A DNA stretch of 64,000 nucleotides from Allobacillus halotolerans (GTDB lineage Bacteria > Bacillota > Bacilli > Bacillales > Alkalibacillaceae). Within the stretch, counting starts at the first letter, position 1, and each line of letters begins with the position of its first letter. Positions 23,163-32,463 of the stretch are shown piece after piece. The notes beneath the pieces are model-generated. The model was given only the letters and a program-made list of their open reading frames with translations, was not told where the DNA came from and did not search any database. The position numbers and the translations under genes were made by a program. The stretch covers positions 43,023 through 107,022 of the forward strand of contig NZ_JAHLZF010000008.1 of assembly GCF_018967645.1 (NCBI RefSeq). The letters run 5' to 3'.

Positions 23163-25097
23163 TTATGAAAATAATGCTTTAAATTTTTCCCAAAAACTAC
23201 TTTTTTCTTCTTTTTCAGGCTCTTCTTCATCAGGTTCATCTACTTCAATACTTTTCGTTTGGATCACAAACTGAACGTGGTCCACTTGTTCATTTTTCTC
23301 AGAAACAAACGAAACGGGGTCGAAATCTGATTTATCATATTGTGAGATCATCTCGTCAATTTCTTCGGTCATCTCTTGTGGCATATCTTTTGTTGAATCA
23401 TGAAGCTCTTGTGTGCCGTCTTTCAGTTCAACGACGCCTTCTTCCAATTCGCTGACACCTTGGTCGAATTCATTGATTCCTGTATGAATGTTTGAATAAG
23501 AATTCGAAAGTTCACTGACACCGTTTGTGTATTCAGCAAGACCAGTATGGAAGGAGCCGTATTCTTTCGTTAAACTGGCAATTCCATCTTTTAATTGTTG
23601 CAAGCCGTCTACGCCATCTGACGCAGGTGAAATCTCACTCGCCATCGTATCAACGTTAGTAGTCATTTCATTTAATCCCGCAATCGTCTCTTCTAATGAA
23701 CCGACTACTGCTCCAAGAGCTGCTTTTGCACCTGGTTTTTCTTTGTTACCGAAATATGTGCCTTTAGCAGCTTTCACTTTATTAAAAGCACCTTCTAACT
23801 CTTTTATCGTGGATGAGAATTGTTCATTGCTAGATGGACCTTTTTGTAATTTTTGTAATGTTTCCTGTTCAATACCTGCTTCCCGTAGTGCTTCGATTTC
23901 TTCTTCATTGAATGTAACCGATTGTTTTTTCCATTCATTAAGAGCTGCAAATTCTTCGCTTAAATCGGATGGAATGTTAGCCATCGCTCCATCTAACGCT
24001 TGAAAAGCAGTAGAGTAATTGTCTTTAAGCTTTTGCAATCCGTCTTTCATTTCCGACAAACCTGCAGATAACTGCTTAAGTCCTTCGACCAATTGATCCT
24101 GCTGACTTGTATCGACGTCAACATCACTTAACGAACCATTCATCGATTGTAGTGCATTCTCAATTTCTTTTGATCCATCAACTAATTCTCCTGATGATCC
24201 ATCAAGTTCTGCAATCCCATCTCGATATTGAGCGGACCCGCTAACCAATTCAGTGGCGCCGTCGTTCATTTCTTTGATTCCAACGACTAAGTCACTGACA
24301 CCAGTATTCAAATCAGCAATCGCATCGGATAACGTTCGAATATCACCCGTCATCTCATCCGTTTCTGGATCTTCAATCGACATGGATGATGGAACACCCG
24401 ATATTTCGATGCCGTCGAATTCAAATTGAGTCGTATTCGCTTCAACGGTAAATGTTTTTTCTTTTTCAGGCATTAACGTAAATGTGACTTGCTGTGTTTT
24501 CCCTGCGTTCGCTACCATTCCATCTGGTGCTTGGATATCGGAAAATGATGCCGAGTCAAACGGTAGTGTCAATTGTAGCATATAGTTGTTGAAAAACGCT
24601 GAACCATGATTCCCATTGGCTTTTGCGTCCACTTCAATTTTCACTTGACCTTCTTTTCCCGCCAATTTTTCCGGCGAAATTTTTTCTCCATCCAAATAAT
24701 ACGTCACACCGATCGACCATGGGAGCTCAGGGTTTTCCATATTTCCTTGATAGTAAAATTCTTCATCAGACGCTGTAAATTCGACTTTGTCACCATCCAA
24801 CGCGACCTCTGTCATATCGGTCAAATTTCGAACACTCGTATAGTCACCATAGTCCACAATCGTTCCTTCATCTACTACATCGAAACGATTGACGACATAT
24901 AGTTCTTGCTGTTCACCAGTCGGTGATAATGTTGCATAAATCACTTCATCTTTCCCCGACATTTTCCCCGTCTCTTCACGTTCATTATCTTGATTCGTCT
25001 TGTTATCACTCGTGTTCGCTGAAACCGTCGTAAGCAGTGTTGACACGAGTAACACAACGATCGTTAGCAGAAAAAGAATCTTTTTTATATGTTTCAT
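23163..25097 (-). CDS. Secreted or membrane-anchored coiled-coil protein (YhgE/Pip-like) of an MMPL exporter
   Basis: 644 residues. Signal/anchor HIKKILFLLTIVVLLVSTLLT (about 3-23). A beta-rich region (about 45-230) follows, then tandem heptad-rich segments that repeat the type G--EL--G---Y--GI-EL-- (about 245-360 and 500-590: DLVVGIKEMNDGATELVSGS, YTNGVSELSNSYSNIHTGIN). These are the 'X-X10' repeats of YhgE/Pip proteins. No ABC-2 membrane domain follows; the protein ends in an acidic tail (DEPDEEEPEKEEKS). Cotranscribed with the MMPL transporter 3 nt upstream, it probably forms the extracytoplasmic adaptor of that pump. The ribosome site AAGGAG lies inside the end of the MMPL gene. Confidence 0.78.
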   Translation of the reverse strand: MKHIKKILFLLTIVVLLVSTLLTTVSANTSDNKTNQDNEREETGKMSGKDEVIYATLSPTGEQQELYVVNRFDVVDEGTIVDYGDYTSVRNLTDMTEVALDGDKVEFTASDEEFYYQGNMENPELPWSIGVTYYLDGEKISPEKLAGKEGQVKIEVDAKANGNHGSAFFNNYMLQLTLPFDSASFSDIQAPDGMVANAGKTQQVTFTLMPEKEKTFTVEANTTQFEFDGIEISGVPSSMSIEDPETDEMTGDIRTLSDAIADLNTGVSDLVVGIKEMNDGATELVSGSAQYRDGIAELDGSSGELVDGSKEIENALQSMNGSLSDVDVDTSQQDQLVEGLKQLSAGLSEMKDGLQKLKDNYSTAFQALDGAMANIPSDLSEEFAALNEWKKQSVTFNEEEIEALREAGIEQETLQKLQKGPSSNEQFSSTIKELEGAFNKVKAAKGTYFGNKEKPGAKAALGAVVGSLEETIAGLNEMTTNVDTMASEISPASDGVDGLQQLKDGIASLTKEYGSFHTGLAEYTNGVSELSNSYSNIHTGINEFDQGVSELEEGVVELKDGTQELHDSTKDMPQEMTEEIDEMISQYDKSDFDPVSFVSEKNEQVDHVQFVIQTKSIEVDEPDEEEPEKEEKSSFWEKFKALFS

Positions 25098-25100
25098 GCA

Positions 25101-27164
25101 TCATTTCTCCTTATAAAAGTTGGATTTCCATGTCGTTTTTCCAATGACTCTATCAAATACAAACAACATCGCCGGTAGGAAGAAGACGACCATAATGAAT
25201 GCCAATAAAGCGCCTCGTCCCAATAACAGACCAATCGCTGATACGACCGGATTTGTGGATGTCAGCCATAAAATGAAGCCGACACTCGATAAAATAGATG
25301 CCGAAATGGCTACAGCAAATATTTTTTCATCGATCGTTTTCTTAATCGCTTTAAAGGCTGTCATTTCTTTTCGGTTTTCCGTGTAGTTCTCTGTAAATAG
25401 TATTGCGTAATCAACCGTAGCCGCCAGTTGCACTGTACTGACTATTAAATAACCGACAAATACTAGTGCTGAATCGGTGAAATATGGAACAGCCAAGTTA
25501 ATCCAAACGGCCGATTGAATCGTCAGCAACAAGATCACTGGGTAGGAAATCGATTTAAATGAAATTAATAATACGAGCGCAATTGTGACAACTGTTAATA
25601 CGTTTACAACCGTGTTATCTCGCTCGACGACGTTTTTCATGTCATATAATGTCACGCTTTCGCCTAGTGAGTAGACTCGATCTTCTGCATAATATTGATT
25701 TGCTTTATCTTGAATTTGTTCCACGACGTTGAAGGCTGTCTCCCCTTCTTTATCCGTGTTCGTCTGTAAAATAATCCGGCTGTAATTTTCTGAATAGAAC
25801 TGCTCGACCTGTGATTCTTCCAGATATTCTGGTGGAATCGCTGGATCAACGGTATTCACATAAGCTAAGACACTTGTCACATGCTTCATATCTTCTAGTT
25901 CATGTACGAGTTGCTCTTCTTTAGCAACTTCGCCTTTTGGAACGAGCAAGACCATTTGTGTATTTTTACCAAATTCTTGTTCTATTTCAGCAATGTCTGC
26001 TCCAGCCCTTGTGTTTTCAGGCTGGTCACCAATTCCGTAAATAAAGTCTATTTCACTTTGAGCCAAAAACGCTGGTATGATCAACGCAAAGACAATTAAT
26101 AGGCTTGGGACCTTAAATTTCATGACCCATTTTCCAATTCGCTTGAATTCAGGAATAATCGGTTTATGTTGTGTTTTATCAATCCATTTATAAAACATAA
26201 TCGTCATCGCAGGTAAAAAGACCATGACACTGATAAAACTTAACACAATCCCTTTCACAAGGCTGAAACCTAAGTCTGAACCGATTTCGAAATTCATAAA
26301 CGTTAACGCAATAAACCCGAAAAAGGTTGTTGAAGCACTAGCGATGATTGCTGGGAATGAGCGTTTCATTGCCAGAGTCATCGCTTCTTTCGGATCCGCT
26401 ACCTTTTTCCGATAATCACTGAAACTATGGAGTAAAAAAATTGCATAATCCAGTGAAACGGCGAGTTGCAGTATCGGTGCCACTGATGATGTGACAAATG
26501 AAATTTCTCCGGTGAAAATATTTGTCCCCATATTGATCAAGACTGACACACCGATCGCGGTCAAAAAGAAGATAGGTTCCGCCCAGGAGTTCGTCGATAA
26601 AATTAGTATGATAATGATGGTTGGTATAAGCAATGCCGCTGCAAACATTGTTTCAGAAAACGCCATCTTTTGCTGGGTCGCTGTATCTAGGGCTTCCCCT
26701 GCCATCGCATTTTCTTCACCGATTAATTCATAGATTTCATCGGTTACTGCGACTTCATCGCCTTCACGGATTGTAAAATTGAAAAGCGCATTACCGTTTT
26801 GATAATAGGATTCGACCGTCTCTTCATTTGCCATCTCAAGTGGCTGCTTCAAATCAACGGCATCATCCAGCCAAGTGACATCGGATACACCATCGATTGC
26901 TTCTAATTGTTCCTTAAACTGAAGTGCTTCTTGAATGGTAATGTCTTTCATCATGACATTCGTATTCGGAACAGCACCATCAAACTCTTCATCCATAATA
27001 TCCATTGCTTTCGTTGATTGAGCATCCTCCGGTAAATAATCAGCTACATTATAATTAACGGATACTCCAACTTGCGCAATGGCACTTAAAATCATTAACG
27101 CGATAAATGTAAAGAAAATTGATTTTTTATATTTAATAATCTTAGCTGCAATGTCGATTGCCAC
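25101..27164 (-). CDS. MMPL-family (RND-type) exporter
   Basis: 687 residues, twelve TM helices: TM1 at about 15-33, a periplasmic-type loop (about 34-170), TMs 2-6 (about 172-345), TM7 at about 354-370, loop (about 371-505), TMs 8-12 (about 510-675). LAVSLDYAIFLLHSFSD and LAATVDYAILFTENYTE are the paired proton-relay helices. The family exports lipids, siderophores or drugs with the proton gradient. The start is GTG. The downstream YhgE/Pip-like gene and divergent TetR gene complete a regulated export module. Confidence 0.9.
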   Translation of the reverse strand: MAIDIAAKIIKYKKSIFFTFIALMILSAIAQVGVSVNYNVADYLPEDAQSTKAMDIMDEEFDGAVPNTNVMMKDITIQEALQFKEQLEAIDGVSDVTWLDDAVDLKQPLEMANEETVESYYQNGNALFNFTIREGDEVAVTDEIYELIGEENAMAGEALDTATQQKMAFSETMFAAALLIPTIIIILILSTNSWAEPIFFLTAIGVSVLINMGTNIFTGEISFVTSSVAPILQLAVSLDYAIFLLHSFSDYRKKVADPKEAMTLAMKRSFPAIIASASTTFFGFIALTFMNFEIGSDLGFSLVKGIVLSFISVMVFLPAMTIMFYKWIDKTQHKPIIPEFKRIGKWVMKFKVPSLLIVFALIIPAFLAQSEIDFIYGIGDQPENTRAGADIAEIEQEFGKNTQMVLLVPKGEVAKEEQLVHELEDMKHVTSVLAYVNTVDPAIPPEYLEESQVEQFYSENYSRIILQTNTDKEGETAFNVVEQIQDKANQYYAEDRVYSLGESVTLYDMKNVVERDNTVVNVLTVVTIALVLLISFKSISYPVILLLTIQSAVWINLAVPYFTDSALVFVGYLIVSTVQLAATVDYAILFTENYTENRKEMTAFKAIKKTIDEKIFAVAISASILSSVGFILWLTSTNPVVSAIGLLLGRGALLAFIMVVFFLPAMLFVFDRVIGKTTWKSNFYKEK

Positions 27165-27216
27165 GCACCCTCTCTTGCATCAAACAAATTTCCACTATAT
27201 CATTATATAAACACCG

Positions 27217-27285
27217 TGTTGGATTTACAACAAACAGTATTGTATCTCATGTCTGAAAACCAACACATTGCAAGTAAGTTGTTGG
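27217..27285. promoter_or_regulatory. Candidate TetR operators between MMPL and tetR
   Basis: TGTTG-GATTTA-CAACA (27217-27232) and CCAACA-N14-TGTTGG (27260-27285) share the half-site TGTTGG/CCAACA. They lie in the 155-bp divergent promoter gap and are likely sites for the adjacent TetR protein. Confidence 0.55.
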
Positions 27286-27319
27286 ATATCCATAAAAAGT
27301 TCACAAAGAAGGTGCTGAA

Positions 27320-27892
27320 ATGAACAAACGGTTAGATCGAAGAAAGCAATATACACGCATGGTTCTAAAGGAAAGCTTAATGGATTTAATGAAAGAAAAA
27401 CCTATTTCCAGTGTGACGGTGAAAGAATTATGTGAACGGGCAGACATCAACCGATCGACATTTTACACACACTACGCAGATCAATTCGCTTTAGTCGAAC
27501 AGATTGAAGACGAACTGATTCAAGATCTTGAAAAATACTTAAACACAGTTAACTTTGATACAGAAGAAGAGACGAAGGAAATGACGGAAAGGCTCCTTGA
27601 ATACCTCGCTTCAAGGGCAGATGACTGTAAAACATTATTAAACTATGATGGAGACTCTACTTTTCAGCGAAAAGTGACACTGGTTGCTTATCGTTTTATA
27701 TTAAATGAACAAATGACCGCCAAACAAATTGACCCAACCATAACGGAATACATCAGCTCTTTTATTGTGAATGGATGTATTCAAATGATGAAGCTGTGGC
27801 TCTATAACAATATGGACAAGAGCCCAAAAGAAATGTCTCTATTAATCAACAATTTCATTAATAAGGGGCTATATGGGTTAAGTGTGAAGTAG
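27320..27892 (+). CDS. TetR-family regulator (YhgD/TetR_C_7 type) of the MMPL operon
   Basis: 190 residues. Helix-turn-helix at about 13-60: MVLKESLMDLMKEKPISSVT, VKELCERADINRSTFYTHYADQFALVEQIE. The C-terminal ligand domain is the all-helical TetR_C_7 form (IVNGCIQMMKLWLYNNMDKSPKEM). B. subtilis YhgD/YhgE has a comparable regulator-target pairing. Divergent from the MMPL operon with shared candidate operators, so it probably represses that exporter; the ligand is unknown. Confidence 0.87.
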   Translation: MNKRLDRRKQYTRMVLKESLMDLMKEKPISSVTVKELCERADINRSTFYTHYADQFALVEQIEDELIQDLEKYLNTVNFDTEEETKEMTERLLEYLASRADDCKTLLNYDGDSTFQRKVTLVAYRFILNEQMTAKQIDPTITEYISSFIVNGCIQMMKLWLYNNMDKSPKEMSLLINNFINKGLYGLSVK

Positions 27893-27909
27893 AAGATCAC
27901 TTCCTAAAG

Positions 27910-28398
27910 CTCAATTCGCAGATAGAGTGCTATAAGGTAGCGTTATCTTTAATTCGACGAGCTCTATTCATAGTTAGCACACTAAATTTTAGTTCTATTT
28001 TTGATTAGATGCGTTCTATTCAGGGGTAGCACAGTTGATTTTTGCTCTACCCTCGATTAGAAACGTTCTATTCAGGGGTAGCTCGGTTAAATTTTGTTCT
28101 ACCCTCGATTAGAAGCGTTCTATTCCGGGATAGCACAGCTAATTTTAACTCTACCCTCGATTAGAGGCGCTCTATTCAGGGGTAGCTCGATTAAATTTAG
28201 CCCTTCCTTCGATTAGGAGCGTTCTATTCAGGGGTAGCACAGTTAAATTTTGTTCTACCCTCGATTAGAAGCGTTCTATTCCGGGATAGCTCGATTAAAT
28301 TTAGCCCTTCCTTCGATTAGGAGCGTTCTATTCCGGGGTAGCAATTGAAAAATCACTTCTATCCCTGATTAGAAAGTGCTCAAATCCAGACAGCTCAT
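27910..28398. repeat. 52-bp tandem repeat tract (about 10 units)
   Basis: Units begin (T/C)TCTATTC at 27962, 28014, 28066, 28118, 28170, 28222, 28274 and 28326, all exactly 52 bp apart, with degenerate units in the same phase at 27910 and 28378. The junctions read TAGAA-(A/G)CG-TTCTATTC, a TAGAA-N3-TTCTA palindrome. The interior has GGGGTAGC and CTACCCTCGATTAG, another inverted pair (GGGGTAG/CTACCC). The tract lies between the convergent tetR and SDR genes. Confidence 0.93.
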
Positions 28399-28436
28399 CC
28401 AAAAAACTAAAACGCTTGGACAAATGTCCAAGCGTT
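28399..28436 (-). terminator. Terminator of the SDR - CoA-disulfide reductase operon
   Basis: AACGCTTGGAC (28411-28421) pairs perfectly with GTCCAAGCGTT (28426-28436) over a 4-nt loop; on the minus strand TTTTAGTTTTTT follows. Confidence 0.88.
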
Positions 28437-28441
28437 CCCAT

Positions 28442-29092
28442 CTAAACTGATTTCACCGCTTCTTCCACCGGTGTTTCTCCACTAATGACTTGAAACTCTT
28501 TTCCGATTGTTGAATCATTTTTCAACGTAGCGAAAATTGTTTGTGCAACGTCTTCACGTGGTACCTTTCCAAGCTCTCCACTCATACCGACAGTCACTTT
28601 ACCCGTCGCTTCATCGTTTGTGAGACCGCCTGGATGAACAATTGTATAATCAAGGTCAGTGTCTTTCAACCACTCATCTGCATAATGTTTCGCTGCAACG
28701 TACGGTGCGAATGATTCAGGTGCTTCTTGAATCGCTTTTCGTGTTGTGTCAAATGAGCTGACCATTACAAACCGCTTCACCCCAGCTTTTTTCGTCGCTT
28801 CAATGGTTTTAACCGCACCATCCAAGTCAACCATAATCGTCTTATCTTTTCCGGTCTTCGGTCCAGATCCTGCAGTGAATACAACTGCATCAACATCTTT
28901 AGCCGCTTCAGCTATGTCATCGATTTCACCTTCTAAATCAACAATGGCTGTATCTGCGCCTAACTCCTTAAAATAAGATGCTTGCTCTTCTTTGCGAATC
29001 ATCGCTTTTGCTTGTAAGTCATCTGACTTTTGAATGAATGAAACTAAATGTTTACCGATTTGTCCGTTTGCTCCGACAACAAGTACTTTCAC
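28442..29092 (-). CDS. Atypical SDR / NAD(P)-binding protein (YhfK-like)
   Basis: 216 residues. The NAD(P) Rossmann motif is at the very N-terminus, KVLVVGANGQIGKHLVSFIQ (about 2-21). VDAVVFTAGSGPKTGK, VKRFVMVSSFDTTRKAI and YAAKHYADEWLKDTDLDYTIVHPGGLTND show the NmrA/atypical SDR fold (SDR_a5 type). The catalytic role is unknown; relatives are called sugar epimerases or oxidoreductases without proof. The start is GTG with AAGGAG upstream. It follows the CoA-disulfide reductase-like gene by 16 nt, so both are likely cotranscribed and related to redox or thiol stress. Confidence 0.85.
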   Translation of the reverse strand: MKVLVVGANGQIGKHLVSFIQKSDDLQAKAMIRKEEQASYFKELGADTAIVDLEGEIDDIAEAAKDVDAVVFTAGSGPKTGKDKTIMVDLDGAVKTIEATKKAGVKRFVMVSSFDTTRKAIQEAPESFAPYVAAKHYADEWLKDTDLDYTIVHPGGLTNDEATGKVTVGMSGELGKVPREDVAQTIFATLKNDSTIGKEFQVISGETPVEEAVKSV

Positions 29093-29108
29093 ACTACCAC
29101 TCCTTTAT

Positions 29109-30440
29109 TTATTTAGCTTTTCTACCCATTTGCTGTAGCGGATCCCATACTCCGTTATAAGGTGGCGCATAGGATAGGTCGACATCAACGAGTTCGTGAA
29201 TGGTCATGTCGTGATATAATGCCATCGCCAAAACATCGACGCGTTTATCGACGCCTTTCTTTCCGATAATTTGCCCACCGAGTAGTTTTTTCGAATCGCG
29301 ATGGTAAATTAACTTCATATGAAGCGTTTCCCCTCCAGGATAATAGCCAGCATGAGAATTTGCCTTTGATGTTTGGACTTCGTAAGGGAATTTCAACTGT
29401 TCAGCTTCACGTTCAGATAAACCGACTCGACCTAAAGTTAAATCAAAGAATTTAATGATCGATGTGCCAAGAACTCCTTTGAACTGAAGTGGGTTTCCTG
29501 CCATATTTGCGCCAGCGATTCGACCTTGCTTATTGGCCGTCGTTCCAAGCGGAATATGGTCATCCTTCTGTTTTATCCGATGAAAATCCGTCGCGCAATC
29601 TCCCGCTGCATAGATATTTTTCAGTGACGTTTCCATATATGGGTTCACTAAAATAGCTCCCCTTGGATTTAAATGAATGCCGGTTCCCTGTAAAAATTGG
29701 GTGTTGGCCAAGACACCGATCGCCAATAATACGAAGTCTGTTGAATAAGTATGCTGATCGGTTTTCACACTTTCCACTCGATCTTTCCCCGAAAATCCTG
29801 TGACGGATTCACCAAGTTTCAGGTCAATTCCCTTTTGTTTCGCTTCCTCATGGATGAGGTCTGCCATATCCGAGTCAAAAATCGGGGCAACCTGTTCTCC
29901 ACGTTGAATCAATGTCACTTCTTTGCCTAATGTTTTGAAGCTTTCAGCCATTTCCAGACCGATATAGCCTCCACCTACTATTGTTACATGTTCCACACCT
30001 TCATCCAAGTCTTGCATGATTTCTTCAGTATCCGTCAATGTTTTCAACGTATGGACACCCTTCAAGTCAATTCCTTCCCATTTCGGTTTGACAGGATCTG
30101 CTCCGGTTGTAATCAACAGCTTGTCGTAGGAAACTTGAAATCCATCTCCTGTCTCCAGGTCGATTCCATAAACGATTTGATCTTTTACATTAATATTCGT
30201 GACTTCTGTGGAAATTCGTGCATCCATTCCATACTTCTCTCTAAACGTTTCAACCCGCCGTGCAACGACATCCTCCAGCTCAGGAATCACATCATTAATG
30301 ACATAAGGCAACCCACATTGCCCGTAAGAATAATCTTCACCACGTTCAAGAACGGTAATTTCTGCTGTTTCATCCGTTCGATAAATCTCCATCGCTGCAC
30401 TCATCCCTGCAGCCACACCACCGATAATGACATATTTCAT
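29109..30440 (-). CDS. CoA-disulfide reductase-like FAD/NAD(P)H oxidoreductase
   Basis: 443 residues. FAD motif YVIIGGVAAGMSAAMEI (about 3-19), single redox Cys42 in SYGQCGLPYVIND, ATG-like LLITTGADPVKP, NAD(P)H motif HVTIVGGGYIGLEMAES (about 151-167), second FAD motif LKNIYAAGDCATDF (about 275-288), and the dimerisation domain (about 325-440) with the Tyr pair (HAGYYPGG; YAPPYNGVWDP) that is catalytic in CoA-disulfide reductases. No C-terminal rhodanese domain is present. The enzyme would reduce CoA disulfide or CoA persulfide in the cytosol. NADH oxidase/peroxidase relatives share the fold, but the SxxQCGLPY motif and C-terminal Tyr pair favour CoADR. Confidence 0.83.
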   Translation of the reverse strand: MKYVIIGGVAAGMSAAMEIYRTDETAEITVLERGEDYSYGQCGLPYVINDVIPELEDVVARRVETFREKYGMDARISTEVTNINVKDQIVYGIDLETGDGFQVSYDKLLITTGADPVKPKWEGIDLKGVHTLKTLTDTEEIMQDLDEGVEHVTIVGGGYIGLEMAESFKTLGKEVTLIQRGEQVAPIFDSDMADLIHEEAKQKGIDLKLGESVTGFSGKDRVESVKTDQHTYSTDFVLLAIGVLANTQFLQGTGIHLNPRGAILVNPYMETSLKNIYAAGDCATDFHRIKQKDDHIPLGTTANKQGRIAGANMAGNPLQFKGVLGTSIIKFFDLTLGRVGLSEREAEQLKFPYEVQTSKANSHAGYYPGGETLHMKLIYHRDSKKLLGGQIIGKKGVDKRVDVLAMALYHDMTIHELVDVDLSYAPPYNGVWDPLQQMGRKAK

Positions 30441-30759
30441 CTCTATTCCTCCTCTGCTTTCTCAATACCCGAAAAATGGAATTGTTATTTTTTGTTGGTC
30501 GTATATATTTTGAATTTGGGTCCATATATCTGATGACCGGGAGCATATCTCACCCGCTTGGTCCCATATCCATATGTAATAGGCACATATAACGAAGATC
30601 ATGGCTCATATATTGCCCAAAAGGTCACATATCGTCACATTCATTTGACTTAATTCAACATACCAAGCGCATTTTTCTCCACAAAAATGCTCAGAAAGTC
30701 AAAGATCACCTACTTAAATCCATATAGAAAAACAAACCCAGTGAAGATCCCTGAGTTTG
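30441..30759. other. Gap MFS gene - CoA-disulfide reductase-like gene
   Basis: 319 bp on a same-strand junction. It holds a 21-bp repeat tract (30497-30643), about 80 bp with no visible feature, and the MFS terminator (30727-30760). Confidence 0.6.
30497..30643. repeat. 21-bp tandem repeat tract (7 units)
   Basis: Units begin GG(T/G)(C/G)NCATAT at 30518, 30539, 30560, 30581, 30602 and 30623, with a less conserved unit in phase at 30497. Spacing is exactly 21 bp. The first ~10 bp (GGTCCCATAT) are conserved and the other ~11 bp vary freely. Same consensus as the tract at 57.3 kb. Confidence 0.85.
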
Positions 30760-30760
30760 T
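30727..30760 (-). terminator. Terminator of the MFS gene
   Basis: ACAAACCCAG pairs with CTGAGTTTGT with one mismatch; A-run on the 5' side is a T-run on the minus strand. It abuts the MFS stop codon. Confidence 0.7.
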
Positions 30761-31926
30761 CATCCAATAGATAGTTTATTCCGTTTGATATAAATCATGA
30801 ACAGTCCAAATGCGATCGCAGAAAGAACGATCCCTGATACATATGGCAAGCCAATCCAAACCATGTATAATGCTCCACCAAGGACCGGACCAATAATTCT
30901 TCCTAACGAACCGAAAGAAGATAAATAACCAGTCACTTCACCATAACCTGACTTGGCTTGTTTCGTCAGTAACGACGATACGCTCGGTCGAATGACTCCG
31001 TTTCCGACACCGAAAATCGTTAAGAAAACGGCTGCGGTAAGGAAGTTTTGCGTTAACAAAATCAAGCCCATACCTAAAGCAGAAACAACAATTCCCATTT
31101 GAATGATTTTTATTTCTCCAAATTTCTTTGTCAGCTTTCCCATCGAACCTTGGACCGTCGCACTTGCAAGGCCCATAATCATGAAAACGTAACCCATCGA
31201 CACCGCATTTAACCCAGCTTTTACAGCGGCAAAGTATGCAAATGTCGCTTCAAGACCCGATAACGACACGGCGATAAAAAATTGTAAGAAGTACAACATC
31301 GCCATCGGGCTTTTCATTGCTTGTCCAAGTGCTTTTGTCCTTTTCTCTTTCGGCTGCTGTTTTCGATCAGAAAGTTGTATAGATTCCTTCAAAATAAAGA
31401 AAACAAAAATCATCGTTAAAAACGACACCGTTCCGGCTATGTAAAAAGGAGCTTCAAGGCTTATTTTTGAAAACACCCCACCGACAGCAGGACCAAAAAT
31501 AAACCCGAGCCCAGTCGCCGCTCCGATGATGCCCATTCCTTTACCACGATCTTCTTCAGAAGTCACATCAGCTACATACGCCATAACTGTCGGCATATTG
31601 GCGGCTGATAAAAATCCACCAATAACTCTTGCGACGAAAAGCATCCATAAATGTGTCGCAAATGCGAGAAGAAAAAACGATAGGGATAACCCGAAAATAC
31701 CGAGCATGATCACCGGTTTCCGGCCAATTCGATCGGACACCCTCCCCCACATCGGTGCAAAGACAAATTGCATGAATGAATAAACGGCCATCAACAAACC
31801 GAGTTCAGTTGCTGATGCACCTATTTCTTCCGCATAGTAAGGAAGAACGGGAATAATAATCCCAAACCCGAGCATAACGAGAAACATGATTAAAAATAAG
31901 ATCGGTAACACACGTTTTGTAGTCAA
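30760..31926 (-). CDS. MFS multidrug transporter (Bmr/NorA/TetA-like, DHA1)
   Basis: About 388 residues, twelve TM helices. GRVSDRIGRKPVIMLGIFG after TM2 is the MFS motif A, and GFGIIIPVLPYYAEEIGASA in TM1 matches drug:H+ antiporters. GIIGAATGLGFIFGPAVGG in TM5 is motif C of antiporters. It exports drugs or other hydrophobic cations. I prefer TTG 31926 (AGGTGA at proper distance); the GTG at 31935 is in frame but lacks a site. It is monocistronic with a terminator at its end. Confidence 0.88.
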   Translation of the reverse strand: MTTKRVLPILFLIMFLVMLGFGIIIPVLPYYAEEIGASATELGLLMAVYSFMQFVFAPMWGRVSDRIGRKPVIMLGIFGLSLSFFLLAFATHLWMLFVARVIGGFLSAANMPTVMAYVADVTSEEDRGKGMGIIGAATGLGFIFGPAVGGVFSKISLEAPFYIAGTVSFLTMIFVFFILKESIQLSDRKQQPKEKRTKALGQAMKSPMAMLYFLQFFIAVSLSGLEATFAYFAAVKAGLNAVSMGYVFMIMGLASATVQGSMGKLTKKFGEIKIIQMGIVVSALGMGLILLTQNFLTAAVFLTIFGVGNGVIRPSVSSLLTKQAKSGYGEVTGYLSSFGSLGRIIGPVLGGALYMVWIGLPYVSGIVLSAIAFGLFMIYIKRNKLSIG

Positions 31927-32049
31927 AATATTCACCTAGTTGCTTGTTTATTTACTTGATTCCATGCACATTATAGCACAATGATTTCTGTTCAAAATAG
32001 TCTTGTCCATTTTTCGGTCACCGATTGTCATCTAATTTATATAAAATCC

Positions 32050-32463
32050 TTAATAAGATTGTCTTTCATCGCTTACTTGATTAGGTGGTAACGTAGGGAT
32101 TTTTTTAATGAAATAGTAATGCTTTATAATTCCTAACGTGAAAATAATTAGTTTTACTGCCCATATATCTACAATAATAATAGATATAATGATGAAAAAG
32201 TCCGCCACTATATTAATACGCACCTTTTCTTTCATCGTCATTCCTTTATTTTCACGAAAACGGACAACGTAATTTTCGTAATACGTTGTTCCTTTAAACC
32301 ATTTCTCCAGTCGTTTTGAACTTTTCAGGAAACAATAGGAAGCAAATAAGAAAAAAGGAATCCCTGGTATGAGCGGCATAATCACACCGACGACACCCAT
32401 AGCAAATGAAAGTAAACCGAGTACGGCAAAGATAAATTTCCTTACAGCTATTATAGTAATCAC
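32050..32463 (-). CDS. YbaN/DUF454 family inner-membrane protein
   Basis: 137 residues. KFIFAVLGLLSFAMGVVGVI followed by MPLIPGIPFFLFASYCFLKSSKRLEKWF is the DUF454 signature. A loop with YYENYVVRFRENKGMTMKEK links to two further TM helices (about 86-120). The family is widespread but uncharacterised. The start is uncertain: GTG 32463 has no clear ribosome site. Monocistronic. Confidence 0.85.
   Translation of the reverse strand: MITIIAVRKFIFAVLGLLSFAMGVVGVIMPLIPGIPFFLFASYCFLKSSKRLEKWFKGTTYYENYVVRFRENKGMTMKEKVRINIVADFFIIISIIIVDIWAVKLIIFTLGIIKHYYFIKKIPTLPPNQVSDERQSY

Larger units (their letters stand above)
27893..28441. other. Gap tetR - NAD(P)-binding oxidoreductase gene
   Basis: 549 bp between convergent genes, almost wholly occupied by the 52-bp repeat tract and, at 28399-28436, the terminator of the minus-strand gene. 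Confidence 0.6.
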
